64,000 nt of DNA from Entoloma clypeatum (Eukaryota > Basidiomycota > Agaricomycetes > Agaricales > Entolomataceae): the NCBI GenBank assembly GCA_963565915.1, contig OY751491.1:4154001-4218000 (forward strand), read 5' to 3'. Under the pieces are notes generated by a model. The model was given only the letters and a program-made list of their open reading frames with translations. It made no database searches and had not been told where the DNA came from. Positions 27,406 to 39,792 of this stretch are shown here, piece by piece. Position numbers and translations under genes: made by a program. How positions within the stretch are numbered: the stretch's first letter is position 1; each line of letters starts with the position of its first letter.

Positions 27406-30400
27406 ACGACGCTAAGTCGCGACCCTTATCCATTAAACGAACTCGCTTGCCTGGTGCAGCTACAGACAATATAACTTATGTTATCCCTGCAAAGCGAGCC
27501 GTTGCGTCAACTAAGATTGTCAAGGGAGATAAACCTCTGAAACGACGAGAGATCAAGCTACAAGCTCAGATCAAAACACGACAAGGACCAAAGGCCATTC
27601 GACCTGAGGTTGATAGCGGATGTGAACGCACATGTATCCATCCCAGAATAGTACGCGAACAGAACCTTCCCACACGGGGAATAAAGCCCATATCAATCCT
27701 AAATGCGGATGGATCGCCGAACCGACAACAGAAAGCAGAAAAACTTGCCGAAGTCAAGCTGGACTTAGGAACACACCAGGAAACCATGGAAGCAATGGTA
27801 TTGGACATTGGGAGAACGGACATGCTTTTGGGACATGACTGGTTGGTGCACCACAACCCCACAATCAATTGGACGACCGGCGCTGTAACATTCAACCGGT
27901 GCCCATCAACATGTCAAACCAAACACTCGGATTTCAGGGTTAACCTTAATGGTCGCAAACATCGGGTTCGCATGGTGGAAGTACGAGACAAGGACGCGCC
28001 CAAGAAATCGGATCAGAAATGGAAGCCTGGAGACCCCATATTGGAAGCAGTTACTCCCACACCACCTCCCACAACCAAACGACCCTCATACGTTGAACGT
28101 TTTGCCCATCTCTTTGAAAAAGAAAACTTTGACAAGATCCCAAAGGAAAGAGAATGGGACCACAGCATCGAACTTACACCGGACGCACCAAAGGAGCTAG
28201 GAGGAAACACATATCCTATGACCCAAAAGGAGCAAGAAGAACTGGACGAATTCATCGATGAAGGCCTGGCAACCGGAAAGATCCGACCGTCCAAATCCCC
28301 TTATGCATCACCCTGCTTCTTCATTAACAAGAAAGACGGTTCCAAACAATTGGTACAGGATTATCGCACGGTCAATAAATTCACGGTTAAGGACAAATTC
28401 CCACTCCCACTCATCAACGACCTCTTGGATGTATTGAAGGACGCAGTCTACTTCAACAAAATGGACATCATGTGGGGATACAATAACGTGCGGATCAAGA
28501 AGGGTGACGAATGGAAAGCCGCCTTCCTGACCAGCCGAGGATTGTTTGAACCATTGGTCATGTTTTTCGGTCTCTGCAACTCCCCGGGAACGTTCTCTTG
28601 GATGATGGCCAGCCTATTCAGGGATCAGATCCGTCGGCGCATCTGTGTGATTTACATGGATGACATAGTGGTTATTGGTAAAACCAAGGAAGAACTCGCC
28701 CGGAACACCGAAGAGATCTTACAGATTCTGTCAGACAATGACCTGTTCCTAAAGGAGAAGAAGTGTCTTTGGGAAGTAACGAAATGCCCCATATTGGGAT
28801 ATGTCGTTGGAGAAGGACGTGTTGAGATGGAAACTGAAAAGGTGGACACAATCCGGAACTGGCGAGTATCCACATCAAAAAAGGAAGTCCAGAGGTTCCT
28901 GGGATTTGCCAATTTTTATCGACGCTTCATTGAAGGATACTCAAACATCGCAAAGCCACTCACAACACTTACGGGAAATACAGCATTCACGTGGGGACCA
29001 GCGGCGCAAGAAGCATTTGAAGGTCTCATACGGGCAATCACGACGGCACCAGTCTTGGCATTGCCCAAACCGGACGGACAGTTCAGGGTCGAAACCAATG
29101 CATCGGGTTATGCGATTGGAGCGGTACTTTCACAGAAACAAGACGACAAGTGGCATCCTATCGCGTTCTTGTCGCGGACCATGTCCGCGGCCGAACAGAA
29201 TTACGAGATATATGACAAGGAACTCTTGGCAGTCATGGAAGCACTGAAGGACTGGCGACATTATCTACTTGAAGCCAAGGAACGTTTCGAGATCTTAACC
29301 GATCACAAAAACCTGGAGTATTTCCGGCGTCCTCAGGACCTAAACCAACGACAGAGGCGCTGGAAGATGAAGTTACAAGACTATGACTTCGAACTGCGAC
29401 ATGTACCTGGGAAGACAAACGCGAAAGCAGACATCCTGTCATGTTTACCCTGGTATGAGACGGAACTCGAGCCGCAGGACAGCGACCAAATGCTCAAGGA
29501 GGGGCTATTTTTGAAACGATTGGAATCAGAGGATGTGATACAAATGGAGATGTTCACGGAGGAACAATTCTTTGAAGGGGGTGAAACATCTGATTCCATC
29601 AAAATCGGAAACATCACAACCATTGAAAACCCATGGATTGCACGCATCAAGGCCTCGAATCGCATGGAGACAGAAGTAGCCCAGGGTCTGAAGAAGAATC
29701 CTCACTGGTACCAGCAGGAAAATGGCATCACCTACGCAGGAGAACGAGTCTATGTTCCACCAGACCCACAATTGCGCCAAGAACTGATGTTTGAAGCGCA
29801 CGACGCACCAGTGGCAGGACACCCAGGACAATATCGAACACATGAACTCCTCACTCGCACCTACTGGTGGCCCACCATCCTACATGACGTAAAGAAGTAT
29901 GTGAAAGGTTGTGACACCTGTCAACGTAACAAGATCAGCCGCCAAAGGAGACACGCCCCTCTACACCCTAACGCCGCGCCAAGTCAACCATGGGAAGACA
30001 TAGGGATTGATGTCGTGGGACCCATACCAGAATCTGATGGGAAGAACGCAATTCTGGTCATCACGGACAGACATTCAAAGATGCTTCATCTCATCCCGAC
30101 AACCGTGGAACTATCGGCTGAAGGATTAGCCAAGATCTATCGGGACCAGATATGGAAGCTTCATGGGATCCCTAAGAAGATCATTAGCGACAGAGGACCA
30201 CAGTTCGCCGCGAAGTTCATGGAGATACTTTGCCGCATGTTGGGAATCAAGAGAAACCTGTCCACTGCGTACCATCCACAAACTGATGGACAAGCCGAAC
30301 GATCGCATCAGGAAACCGAGGTGTTCTGACGAAACTTTGTCAACCATCTACAAGATGATTGGGCGGAATGGATCGCAATCGCAGAATTCCAGTACAATGA

Positions 30401-31055
30401 CAAAGAACATCAAGCGACAAAGTACACACCATTCTATCTCAACTACGGTCTGCATCCTTGGAAGGGAGAACTTGTGTTGGAAGACACCAATCCAGCGGCA
30501 AACGACTTCTTGAAAAAACTCAAACAGGCACGAGAAGAAGCCAACGCAGCACTGAAACAGACCCAGGATCAGATGAAGAAGACAGTTGACACACGACGAA
30601 GCCCGTCTCGGAATTACCGCATCAGAGACAAGGTGTGGCTGGAAGGGACTAACATCAGGACTGATCGTCCCTCAAAGAAACTTGATGCCCTCCGACACGG
30701 ACCGTTCAAAGTCCTAGAGAAGAAAGGAGCTAGCGCATACCGTCTGGATCTTCCCAAAACCTGGAAGATGATCCACCCTGTGTTCAATGAGACCCTGTTA
30801 TCGCCATACAAAACCCCAAAGTATGCCATTCAGAAAAAGAAGCCAGCCCCTGATCCGATCATCGTTGAAGGACGAGAAGAATACCATGTCTCCACGATTC
30901 TGGACTCTCGGAAATTCCGTGGAAAGATCCAGTACCTTGTCCAATGGGAAGGGTATGGCCCAGAAGAGAAGACGTGGGAACCTCGGACTAATGTTCAGAA
31001 CGCTCAAGACTTGATCCGAGATTTTCATCGGCAAAATCCATCGCGTCCACGATAA
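27378..31055 (+). pseudogene. Gypsy 2 Pol, one nonsense codon and catalytic loss
   Basis: Collinear with gypsy 1 Pol. TGA at 30327-30329 replaces a Leu codon in integrase just after the catalytic Glu; the frame then continues to the chromodomain and TAA at 31053. RNase H reads ETNASGY where gypsy 1 has ETDASGY, so the first catalytic Asp is lost. Other changes of CG type are FSRMM to FSWMM, KRLVQ to KQLVQ and LSRLPW to LSCLPW. Confidence 0.9.
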
Positions 31056-31156
31056 AAGAACAAACCACATCGACTTCTGTCACATTGAGTTCCCCGCTCC
31101 AACTCTTCTCGCCCAACACGCCGTTCTTCTTATACCTTTCAAACATCATTTCTGCC

Positions 31157-31173
31157 ATGTCCAACATCACCGC
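31157..31173 (+). CDS. Gypsy 2 ORF3, first 17 bases (split by copia B1)
   Basis: ATGTCCAACATCACCGC; the frame resumes at 43217 after removal of copia B1 and one ACCGC copy (31169-31173 / 43212-43216). Confidence 0.8.
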
Positions 31174-31456
31174 TGTTGAAGTTCCACCTGGGCGCTAGCC
31201 ACAGGTGTACTGAGCAACATAGCTACAGTGGAAGTACTCTATGATACCGCTATGGTCACTTACATGGTTTGGAGGGGGTAAGGCTAGTGAGAGCGGTTGA
31301 GGCTGGTGAGAGCGATGGAGCTGGTTAAGAGTCAAGAGACAGTTTCCTGGTCTTATATACCGTACTACTGTTTGTACCAACCAAACAAGTATGTAATGAA
31401 GATATGTAAAGGTCACATGATGTAATCTAATCTACGTGATGGGAAAAGTTTCAACA
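31174..31456 (-). repeat. Copia B1 3' LTR
   Basis: 283 bp, ends TGTTGAA...TTCAACA. It lacks about 16 bases (ACTTGTTGATATTGAC type) present in the 5' LTR, apparently lost between GACA repeats. TATATA lies near 31356 and the donor-like ATGTAAGT (minus) near 31256-31263. The C-run at 31457-31464 is the polypurine tract on the minus strand. Confidence 0.88.
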
Positions 31457-31532
31457 CCCCCCCATATTTAGTACATACTTCTAAATACATTTTTACTTTT
31501 TCCCACAGATATATATAGGTACTCTGTTTCGC

Positions 31533-32291
31533 CTAGTTTTTTATCAATCCGAAGTACGGGATAAACTTAGAAAAGAGGATTTTCCCCAGATTCTTAGTTA
31601 AAAGGTCTGCAGGGTTGTTCACTCCTTCAATGAATTCGACCGTAATTATCCCTTCGGAGACTTTTTCTCTGACGAAGTGGAATCGCACGTCAATGTGCTT
31701 GGATCGCTTCTCAGTTACAGGGTTGGATGCGATAAAGACGGAGCCGTTGTTATCTCCGTAGATCGGTACTGATCCGATCTGCATTCCAAGTTCGGCAAGC
31801 ATGCTTCTCAGCCATGTTGCTGCGCGACTGCAGTCTGATAACGCCATATACTCTGCTTCTGTGGAAGAGAGGGCGATGGTCTTTTGCGCCGATGATACCC
31901 ATGTTACTGCTCCAGACGCCAGTGATATGAAGAAGCCAGTGGTAGACCTCCTCGTGTTCTCATCTGACGCCCAGTCGGAGTCTGTGAATGCATAGATTCC
32001 TTTCCCTGAGTCGCCATCATACATGATTGCGTAATTTTTTGTCGCCTTCAGATACCTGCAAATATCCCTAGCCACTTCTAAATGGCGTTTGGTGGGATTT
32101 GCGGAAAACTGTGACATTTTAATCACGGCAAAACAGATGTCTGGCCTCGTTCCAATCATCAGATATAGAAGTGATCCGATGACGGATTGGTACTTTGATC
32201 GAAGTTCTGCATTGGGTTCATCTTCGGACATCATGGGTTTGTAGCCCGTAGGAAGTGGGGTATGGGTGGTGTTAGATTCGCTCATCCCCAT
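31533..32291 (-). pseudogene. Copia B1 RT end and RNase H
   Basis: Minus strand: GMSESNTTHTPLPTGYKP, then the copia RNase H block (TDSDWASDENTRRSTTGF, SSTEAEYMALSD, GDNNGSVFIASNPV, KHIDVRFHFVREK) to stop at 31533. Separated from the upstream frame by a one-base deletion near 32330. Confidence 0.88.
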
Positions 32292-33943
32292 TCGTTCGAG
32301 TATTTTCTCAAGGTAAGGTACTTGATGATGAAGATATGTTTCCCGCGTTGCCTTATTTGGATAGAGAGAAATTCTTTCGGTTCCCCATCAGGCACAAGGT
32401 GCCCTAGGTCCCTACATTCCCATGTGGTCATGAAGGCCTTCTTTTTCTCTAGTGTATATTCCTGGTTTGTGCCGAGAAAAGCAGAGTCGTCGACATAGAT
32501 GATGGCGATTACAATTTCCCCGTTGGTACTTTTGTGAATGAACACTCCCGCATCGGAGTGAAGCCAGACAAAGCCGAGCTTTTTCATGGAGGAATCAAGT
32601 TCCCTCCACCAGGCTAATGCGGCCTGCTTAAGTCCATATAGAGCTTTGAATAGTTGGTACACGAGGTGTTCTTTCCCTTTTACTATGTAGCCCTCAGGCT
32701 GTCGCATGTAAATGACTTCACGGAGCGTTCCATAGAGGAAGGCTGATGAGACGTCCAAAAGTGTCATGAACCACCCTTCAAGGGCTGTCAATGCCAGTAT
32801 TAGTCGGACGGTTTCATATCTTACGACTGGTGAGAAGATCTGATCAAAGTCGATCCCTTCTACCTGTGAAAAGCCTTTTGCGACAAGGCGTGCTTTCAGA
32901 CGCCCGTCGGATTTTTCGTTATAGACCCATTTGTTCCTTAGAGCTTTCCTCCCTGCAGGCAGGGGTACTAGCTCCGTGATCACCCCGCGGCGTTTGAGCA
33001 TGTCTAGCTCTTTACGTTCAGCCGCATACCAGTCTTCTTTATTTGGAAGAGGGTGTATGTCTTTATGGGACATTTCAATGATGCCAACTTGGACTGATAC
33101 TGCCTCCATCAGGAGGTCATTCATCCATGCCGTTTGACCGCCCAATCTCCGTCTCCGATCTAATTTTTCAAGATCAGACGCTGGAGTGTCTTCCCCATAG
33201 ATGCTTCCTGGCATCTTCCGAACTCGTCGTTCCCTGATCGGTCGATCTGGTACTTGCTCGGGTTCCGGAGTGGGTACTCGCGGCTCGTCATCAGGCTCAC
33301 TGGCAGGCAATTCGTTGTCTGATTCAGGTTGATCCTGTTCAATGGGAACTGGGTCATGAGGTGTTTCGTTGTGACTATCGTCATCATTGCTGCCGGGAAT
33401 GAGATCCTCAAACTCATCAGCCGGCTCTGGGTTTTCCATTTCTGGGTGGTTTTCTGGCAACGGGTCGATGTGGCATCTAGGGTACTTGCTTTCATCAAAG
33501 ATAGCTTTCCCGCCCATGAAAATCGTGTTAGTCTCAGGATCCATGAAGCGGTATCCTTTGACCCCTGGTTTCGATCCGAGATAAATCATCAATCGGGATC
33601 TTGATTCCAGGGAGTTCCTATGTTTCTCCTTTGGGATATATACATATGCCTGACATCCAAATACTCTGACGCTGGACATGTCGGGGATCTCATTGGTCAC
33701 CCTGAAGTAGGGGGTTTTCCATTCAAGACGCTGCATGGGGGTTCTGTTGTAGAGAAATGCTGCGTGTTCCAAACAGAATTCCCACCACATGGGCGGTAAG
33801 CATGCATCGAAGCGCAATGCCTGAGATTTTTCCCATAGTGTTCGATTGATCCTTTCTGCTCTACCATTCTGCTGGTGCTGATATGGGAGCGTGACGTCGA
33901 TCAGAATTCCATGATCGGCAAGTACATCCTTGTATTCATCAAA
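32282..33943 (-). pseudogene. Copia B1 integrase end and reverse transcriptase
   Basis: Minus strand from 33943: FDEYKDVLADHG, integrase Glu in GRAERINR, acidic linker, then RT (RNKWVYNEKSDGRLKARLVAK, LDVSSAFLYGTLREVIYM, catalytic YVDDSAF). The frame is lost after RQRGKHIFI because TTGAT became a 1-nt shorter form compared with copia B2. Confidence 0.88.
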
Positions 33944-33948
33944 TTCTC

Positions 33949-34389
33949 TGTTGAGAATACATTCTAGACGGATGTCTCGACAAGTCAATCACATGTCTAT
34001 AAACATGTGTATTCCCATATGGAGTTACATATGGAAGTGTTCTAGACTTAGAACAATCTAGACTCAATCTAGATCCCTGACTCATTAGATATGTGTCAGA
34101 CGTGCATAACATATGTCATGTTATGTCACATCATGTGCTTGTCACACTATGTGACTATAAGTCACATATTACCATATACGTGAGTTTATGGTTCTGCGAC
34201 AGAGCTCAGTTTGTACTTGTTTGTACATGGTCTGTGCGCATCCTTGTAGGTATAAATACTTGATGTATCTGTATCTGCAATAATAGGACTTTTACTAAGT
34301 ACCTTCATCGCTCAAGCTCTCTCTCTTCTTACCTCCAATGTGAGTACCTTACCCAGGCTTCCCTGTGTATGTAGGTGTGCTGTTCAATA
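33949..34389 (+). repeat. Copia C 5' LTR
   Basis: 441 bp, TGTTGAGAATAC...GTTCAATA (again ending TA). Contains the palindrome GTGACTATAAGTCAC at 34151-34165, TATAAATA near 34252 and splice-donor-like ATGTGAGT at 34338-34345. Confidence 0.92.
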
Positions 34390-34404
34390 GGTTATGGGCC
34401 CCGG
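34390..34404 (+). other. Primer-binding site of copia C
   Basis: GGTTATGGGCCCCGG, identical to copia A and B1, immediately after the LTR. Confidence 0.8.
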
Positions 34405-34501
34405 TTTGCCCGGTACAGTCTGCGCACTCTAACGGAGTTGCTGCGACTGTCTAGCCTGTTAGATACTAACCTGGCCTAGCCAGTGAGCGCGAGTCTTAAA
34501 A

Positions 34502-34805
34502 GCGCCCTTTGGGCTGCTACCGCCTCTTTAGCTAGTAGCATAGACTAGTCTAAGTTAGTTATCTGGTTTGATACTCGGAGGTTCCAGACTAGTGAGCGCC
34601 CTTTGGGCTGCACCTAGTTCTGATGTCCAAGACTAGCAAAGCGCCCCTAGGGCTGCATCTAGTTCTTGATCTAGACTAGGGCCTTTTATGGCCTATGTCT
34701 ATATTTGGACATTTTGTATAAAGCCTGTGGCTTGAGCGCCTTGATAGGCGGCCGCCACACCCCTGTGAAAAACCCTCTCTTGTATCTGCGCCTTCATTTG
34801 GCTGC
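34502..34805 (+). repeat. Hairpin motif cluster 1 in copia C (five copies)
   Basis: Copies of GCGCC-N-GGCTGC at 34502-34517, 34596-34611, 34641-34656, about 34736-34755 and 34788-34805, all on the plus strand. The first two are the exact GCGCCCTTTGGGCTGC of the copia A LTR. Each can fold as a GCG/TGC plus CCC/GGG stem with a bulged C and a 3-7 base loop. Confidence 0.7.
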
Positions 34806-35663
34806 GATCTAGATTTGGGGTTTTCTCACGCTGTGTCATGTCCTGTCTGGCATTTGGTTTCAAAACCAAATCGAGTATATCTCGATGTGCTGACATTCGG
34901 ACATTACGATTCTCAGGAACTTTCTGTTCCATGAACTTTTTCGTCGATCGATCTTGATCCATTGCACCCTGTACCTGATAGAAGCACCCTTTTTTGGGTT
35001 GCCTCAGGGACTTCCCATTTTTATGGTTGCACGATCTCAGATTTGATGCTGACTTAAAATCGTTCCTAGATGAAAGGATCTTGCATCTGCTTCCATTATG
35101 GTTTCATTCAAGCAAACCATTGGTCACACTGTGACATCCGCGTCATTCAGCGTGATGACGGTTTCCACAGACGACACCTCTGTACTCTGAATTGCATGGT
35201 CACACCACGCATTCGGAAGGTGAAAGTCACGCAATTGCGATACAGACGGCATGCACGCCATGTCTGTACTCGCAAATGTGGAAAGAAAAAAGCAGTATGC
35301 ATCCTCATCTACATTCTCTTCACTCGTTGAACTATGACTCTAGAATCCCTGGGCGCCACGCCCGAGTAATATCCAAAGAGCTCGAACGAGGGACTTACCG
35401 TCCCCCTTCAATCACAGTGACAATGAAGAAAGAAGAATCACACCCGAGGTTACACCCGGGGTAATAAAGATGGAGCAATCGCCTGAACTATAGGCGACCG
35501 TCTTTATGTAAATACCACAGCATTGTGACCCTTAGTCACATAAATAAAGGCTATTACATAAAACTCTCTTTGACATGTGTCACAAACAATTCAGACAATA
35601 CCTCTTATCGGTTCAAATTGGTCTTGAATATTTGCTGACCACTGTTTCTTTTTAGAAACAAAC

Positions 35664-36526
35664 ATGTCTTCAATCACTTCTTTGATTGCTGTTCCCGTTC
35701 TTGACAGCACAAACTACCCTGAGTGGGCGAACACCATGTGTTCGTTCCTTAGATCTCAGGATTTGTGGCAAATTGTTGATGGTGCTGAAAAGCGACCCTT
35801 GATGTCTGCTAACCTTACAAGGAAAGCCCATACAACTAAAGTCAAGGCATGGAACATTAGGGATCAAATGGCTTTAGCCAATATTTGACTTCGTGTCGAC
35901 CCGTCGATCAAACTCACCAAGAATATGTCTTCTGAGACTTGGTTTGAGTTGAAGAATAGGTTCGGACGAGCTGTTTATGAAACAGTTCTGTCTGACATTC
36001 GTGCTGCATTATCCTTCAAACTTTCTATGAAGCGACAACCTGCAAACCGAGATTGATTATCTTGATAAAATCTTTGATCATCTCGGCGCACATCATTCTA
36101 TTTCTCCATCGACTCGGGCCCTAATGCTTCTATCTGCCCTCCCGTCTCCTGATTGGGATGACTTTGCCATAGAAACCCTTCTTTACAATGATGATCTCAC
36201 CTATGATAAGGTTCGAGAATTGATTGTTGAAACATACAATCATCATCGTGTTGACCCTGTTCCCGATTTGTCACTTGAGGATTACCTTTACGGCATAGGT
36301 ATCTCCTATGATCCTCAACCGACATCGTGCGATGTTTTTCATCAGCCGTTTCGGAACTTATGGAAAAAGAAGCTTTTCTTATCTGCACCAACAGACCCTG
36401 GTGCTCTGCGCTACTCTAGCTGTGTCACCGGTCTGGTGCATGATGCCGTCATAACAGAACAATGCAAGGGTCCACCCGTCGACAATTACGACATAGCGTT
36501 TCCACGCCTGGACCTTATAACAGCAT
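35664..36526 (+). pseudogene. Copia C Gag, broken
   Basis: Starts MSSITSLIAVPVLDSTNYPEW, a copia Gag N-terminus (compare copia A MSSNSKLDLAS). TGA at 35886-35888 is likely a former CGA. A frameshift near 36035 precedes IDYLDKIFDHLGAHH and the Gag centre LLSALPSPDWDDFAIETLL to about 36280; the tail to the stop at 36526 is not recognised. There is no zinc knuckle and nothing of protease. No hairpin motif lies in this segment. Confidence 0.75.
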
Positions 36527-38490
36527 AATCATTGTGTAGAACGATTGTATTTTCTTTCTTTGCAATCAATACATTGATTTGCAATGTTCATATTTTGAAT
36601 GAAAGAAAGAGAGATTTAAAAATGCAAAAGGCATTTTATGTTCAAATAACTTATATCCAATCTGGAATAATTCCAATAAGTTGGATGTGCCGTTGAGCCA
36701 CCTACTATAAAGGAAACAGCTTAATAAGCTTGTTAAAAAGACTGCGCGAGTCATTAATTTGTCTTTCTGCTGCGTCTATCTTTCCTTTTCAGGAATTAAT
36801 ATTCCACCTTATATTGGATAAGACAAAAAATACTTTTAAAGTATTATATTTGTGCGCTATGGCATTTGCATAACACTAATTCTGCGCCTTGACAGGCTGC
36901 GATAGTGTTCAAAATTGTCATTCTGGCTGCCAATATATAATACTTTATTATCAGAAGAAGAGTTTTTCAACCCTTCAACCTAAATCGATTCAAATTGGTC
37001 TAGCCAACCAATCTTGTTCCTCCACTCTTTCACCAAAAAGTAGTGATGATTTGGGGCAATGCAAAGCTTCTTATCTGAACTCTCCATTTCTTGCATGGGA
37101 ATGATCTCTGATGCATCTTGCGCCTTTTAGGCTAGCATTGCATTTTGACTTATAAGGCATCTGCGCTTTAATCAAGCAGCGATGACCTTGTCACAGAATC
37201 ATATAGGGATGACCGTGATATTACACACCCTATGGCAAAAATGGATATAGTCAAAAAATCAGATTGTATCACAGCTTACAAATATTGCTGGAATAAATCG
37301 CCTGAGAGTAATTACCTCAGCATAACTTGGAGAGTAATTCCTCCGCAGTTTGCGATTATTTTTTCTGCATGAATTTCTGGTTTCCCAACCAAGTTCTGCA
37401 TCTATTTCAGTATATGCTCTTTGAAAGCCAAAGATACATGGGAAATGATTGCCATACTTGACTGTGAAAAGGGGGAGAATATAGAGAAGCATTTTAATGG
37501 CAGCATTCTGCGCTATTTGCTTTGCGATACCATTGCTAGAAGACTGATCTTTGATCTTTTGATCTCACTATCAGATGCATTGCTTCGTATACAACACTCT
37601 ATAGGTTGTACCATTAAAGGAGCGCCGTGACCGCTGCATACTTATCAAATGGTCAACTTGAACAAAAGAAAAAGCTTATCCCAGCTTATACCCCTATGAT
37701 TTCTCACCTAGAAACGATGAATTCTGGATAAAAGAGAATATCATATGAATCGATCCGTTAGTCTTATCAGACTATTGTTGGGTTCTATTCCCAAGTATAT
37801 CTTCTATGATTACTTGATGAAGCATCTTAATTGATGACTTACTAATAATGCATTAATTTGCATTATATGGTTCTTGGAATACCAAGATTACTATTTGATC
37901 ACATGAAACGCATCAGAGTGCTTGTTACACTCTTGAGATTTGGATCAACCCATCATCTGATCTGCGCCTTGTTTTGGCTGCGACAATGATCTGGTTCTTG
38001 CATTGAGTAGAGCGCCTGTGTTGGCTGCCTCCTTTGACAAACAAGACCAAATAACACCCTCACGCGTTATTGTTGTATCATGCAACAAACATAGTAAATC
38101 TGTGTTGATGTCTTAGAGTGGATTCTCTATTGACCTCTGAACATAAATCGGTTGTTCACCAACATAAGTATTGCCAACTACAAAGAACTACATCGCAAGT
38201 CATTTATTTGACTATAATCTGCAATATTGCTTGCACATCATCACATATAACAGTTGGCTTGGTTGCCTATAAAATCTGTAAAATGTACTCCATGGAATTG
38301 GTTTTCAGGGGGAGATAATTCATTCTCTATTAATCCTAAAACAATCCACATGATGTTTGCTTGTCTAGCCTTTGCATAACAATGTGCGCCCCTTTGGGCT
38401 TGCCACAGTTACTAGGCTTGATTATATCTGCGCTCAAATAATGGCTGCAATATCAATCATTGTGATTATATTTTGCAATAGCTTGGATAG

Positions 38491-38519
38491 TACGTCAGAC
38501 GATATGGGAAACGATGGCG
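38491..38519 (+). other. Fragment of copia A-type integrase tail inside copia C
   Basis: ACGTCAGACGATATGGGAAA and the next bases match the linker after integrase in copia A (about 7730-7755, ACATCAGACGATATGGGAAA), the only trace of pol in copia C. Confidence 0.55.
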
Positions 38520-38916
38520 AAACTACCAGCTGTCTCAGATATTATATTCTGAAGACTCAACATCCACTATGACGATAAACTAGGACCCTACTCCGGAACA
38601 GAGCATAAACTATCACAGTGGACTCTGAACCTAACTAGTTCATCCACATCCCTGAAGTCTGGAGTATTACACTCGACTCAGATGACATTATCTATGAGCA
38701 CACCTTAAGTGTTGCCATGATAATATTACATACTCAGGATAAAGGCACCCTTGTCTAAAAATCCATGGTTGTTAGCGCCTTATTTGGCAGCTTCCCAGAG
38801 TATTAATAAGCTATTTATAGCTTAGATCATGCCAAGCATGATATCATCAGTTGGTTAAATGACCCTTTGAGCCAGATCAAGTCTAACGAGCTCTTAATTG
38901 AGTTATGTCTTCTGAC

Positions 38917-39235
38917 TTATCCCCGGCCTTAGTGCCACATGCTCTTTCCATACTAGTTCTTGCGCTACTACTGGCTGCAACTACTATGTGATCCATAAAA
39001 AACTGAGTACCACTACGTCTTGAGCGCCTTCTGGGGCTGCCTGCATTGGTAGTCTCATTTTTGTGTGAATCATGGTCAAAACCATTGATACTCGTCTGGA
39101 ATGACAATAAACTATCACACGTGGTTCGCTGATGCAATCAGGCCAAACACCTGACTCAGCATGGTCCGTGCGAGATAGGCAAAGCCTTAAATACGCTCCT
39201 CAAAAGGAATTTTAGAGCAGGCTTCCAATGGCATT
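38917..39235 (+). other. Rearranged leader, U5 and promoter-like pieces of an A-type element in copia C
   Basis: 38917-38985 resembles the copia A leader just after its primer site (CCCCGGCCTTAGTGCCACAT...). 39005-39045 resembles the copia A LTR end (CTACGTCTTGAGCGCCTTCT). 39160-39235 resembles the LTR promoter (ATGGTCCGTGCG, then TTAAATAC and GCTTCCAATG). The order is scrambled relative to copia A, as from template switching. Confidence 0.5.
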
Positions 39236-39413
39236 CTTCGCCTACTTCTCCACCGCCTTCTACACTCGCTTCGCACATGCCAACCAGTTGGCGCATGTTG
39301 CCCCGACCAACGCCAGCACCACCACCACCACCACTACTGCAGCCTCCGCCGCTGCTTCCTCATCGCCCTCTAGCAGTAACACTGCTACGACCACCGACGA
39401 CAAGAAACGTTGA
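39228..39413 (+). CDS. Small Thr/Ala/Ser-rich ORF of copia C (doubtful)
   Basis: 61 codons, MAFFAYFSTAFYTRFAHANQ then a Thr/Ala/Ser run and a charged end DDKKR. It starts about 25 bases after an LTR-promoter-like stretch with TTAAATAC. The start context GCTTCCAATG resembles GCTTCCATATG of the copia A leader ORF. No family recognised. Confidence 0.3.
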   Translation: MAFFAYFSTAFYTRFAHANQLAHVAPTNASTTTTTTTAASAAASSSPSSSNTATTTDDKKR

Positions 39414-39783
39414 AGGAAAACTAAAGTAGATAGTGGTAGAAGTAATTAAATAATCAATTACTTCAGTGGCTGCTCTAAGCGCTACACTGGCTGCTTCAAG
39501 TGCCATTCTGGCTGCATGTTAATTGCGCTATTTCATATCTCTCAAAGGTATTTTTATCCTTTGATGATCTATTGATCTCAGATTGACTTCTGATGAGACC
39601 TGTCTATTCTTGTTTTGGAATTAGACTTGGGGTCTCTGATAAGACCTTAAATGACAGCGTATGCTAAACGACACAGCAGATCCCCTTTAGCGCCCTTACG
39701 GCTGCTGCCATTTATTTTGGCTCTTCACTAGGACTTGAATGTCTTCTTGTGAGCAAGTATTGAAACCTGAAGGAATCACACTT

Positions 39784-39792
39784 GAGGGGGAG
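39784..39792 (+). other. Polypurine tract of copia C
   Basis: GAGGGGGAG next to the 3' LTR, the same as in copia A. Confidence 0.75.

Larger units (their letters stand above)
34340..35655 (+). other. Predicted leader intron of copia C
   Basis: Donor CCAAT|GTGAGT in the LTR; branch-like TTGCTGAC and acceptor TTTCTTTTTAG ending at 35655, eight bases before the Gag ATG (35664). It would remove the primer site and five hairpin motifs. Confidence 0.5.
36884..39705 (+). repeat. Hairpin motif cluster 2 in copia C (about twelve copies)
   Basis: Plus-strand copies at 36884, 37120, 37163, 37964, 38012, 38386, 38430, 38775, 38962, 39024, 39479 and 39690, each 16-19 bases. The stem core varies in a paired way: CCC/GGG (38386), CCT/AGG (36884, 37120), CTT/AAG (37163). 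The loops differ freely. The rest of this ~3.2-kb stretch is AT-rich with no long frame. Confidence 0.7.

Noticed and set aside
34502..39705. CRISPR-like array from the spaced GCGCC...GGCTGC motif
   Set aside because: Spacing is irregular (tens to more than a thousand bases), copies are degenerate hairpins, and the context is a eukaryotic LTR element.
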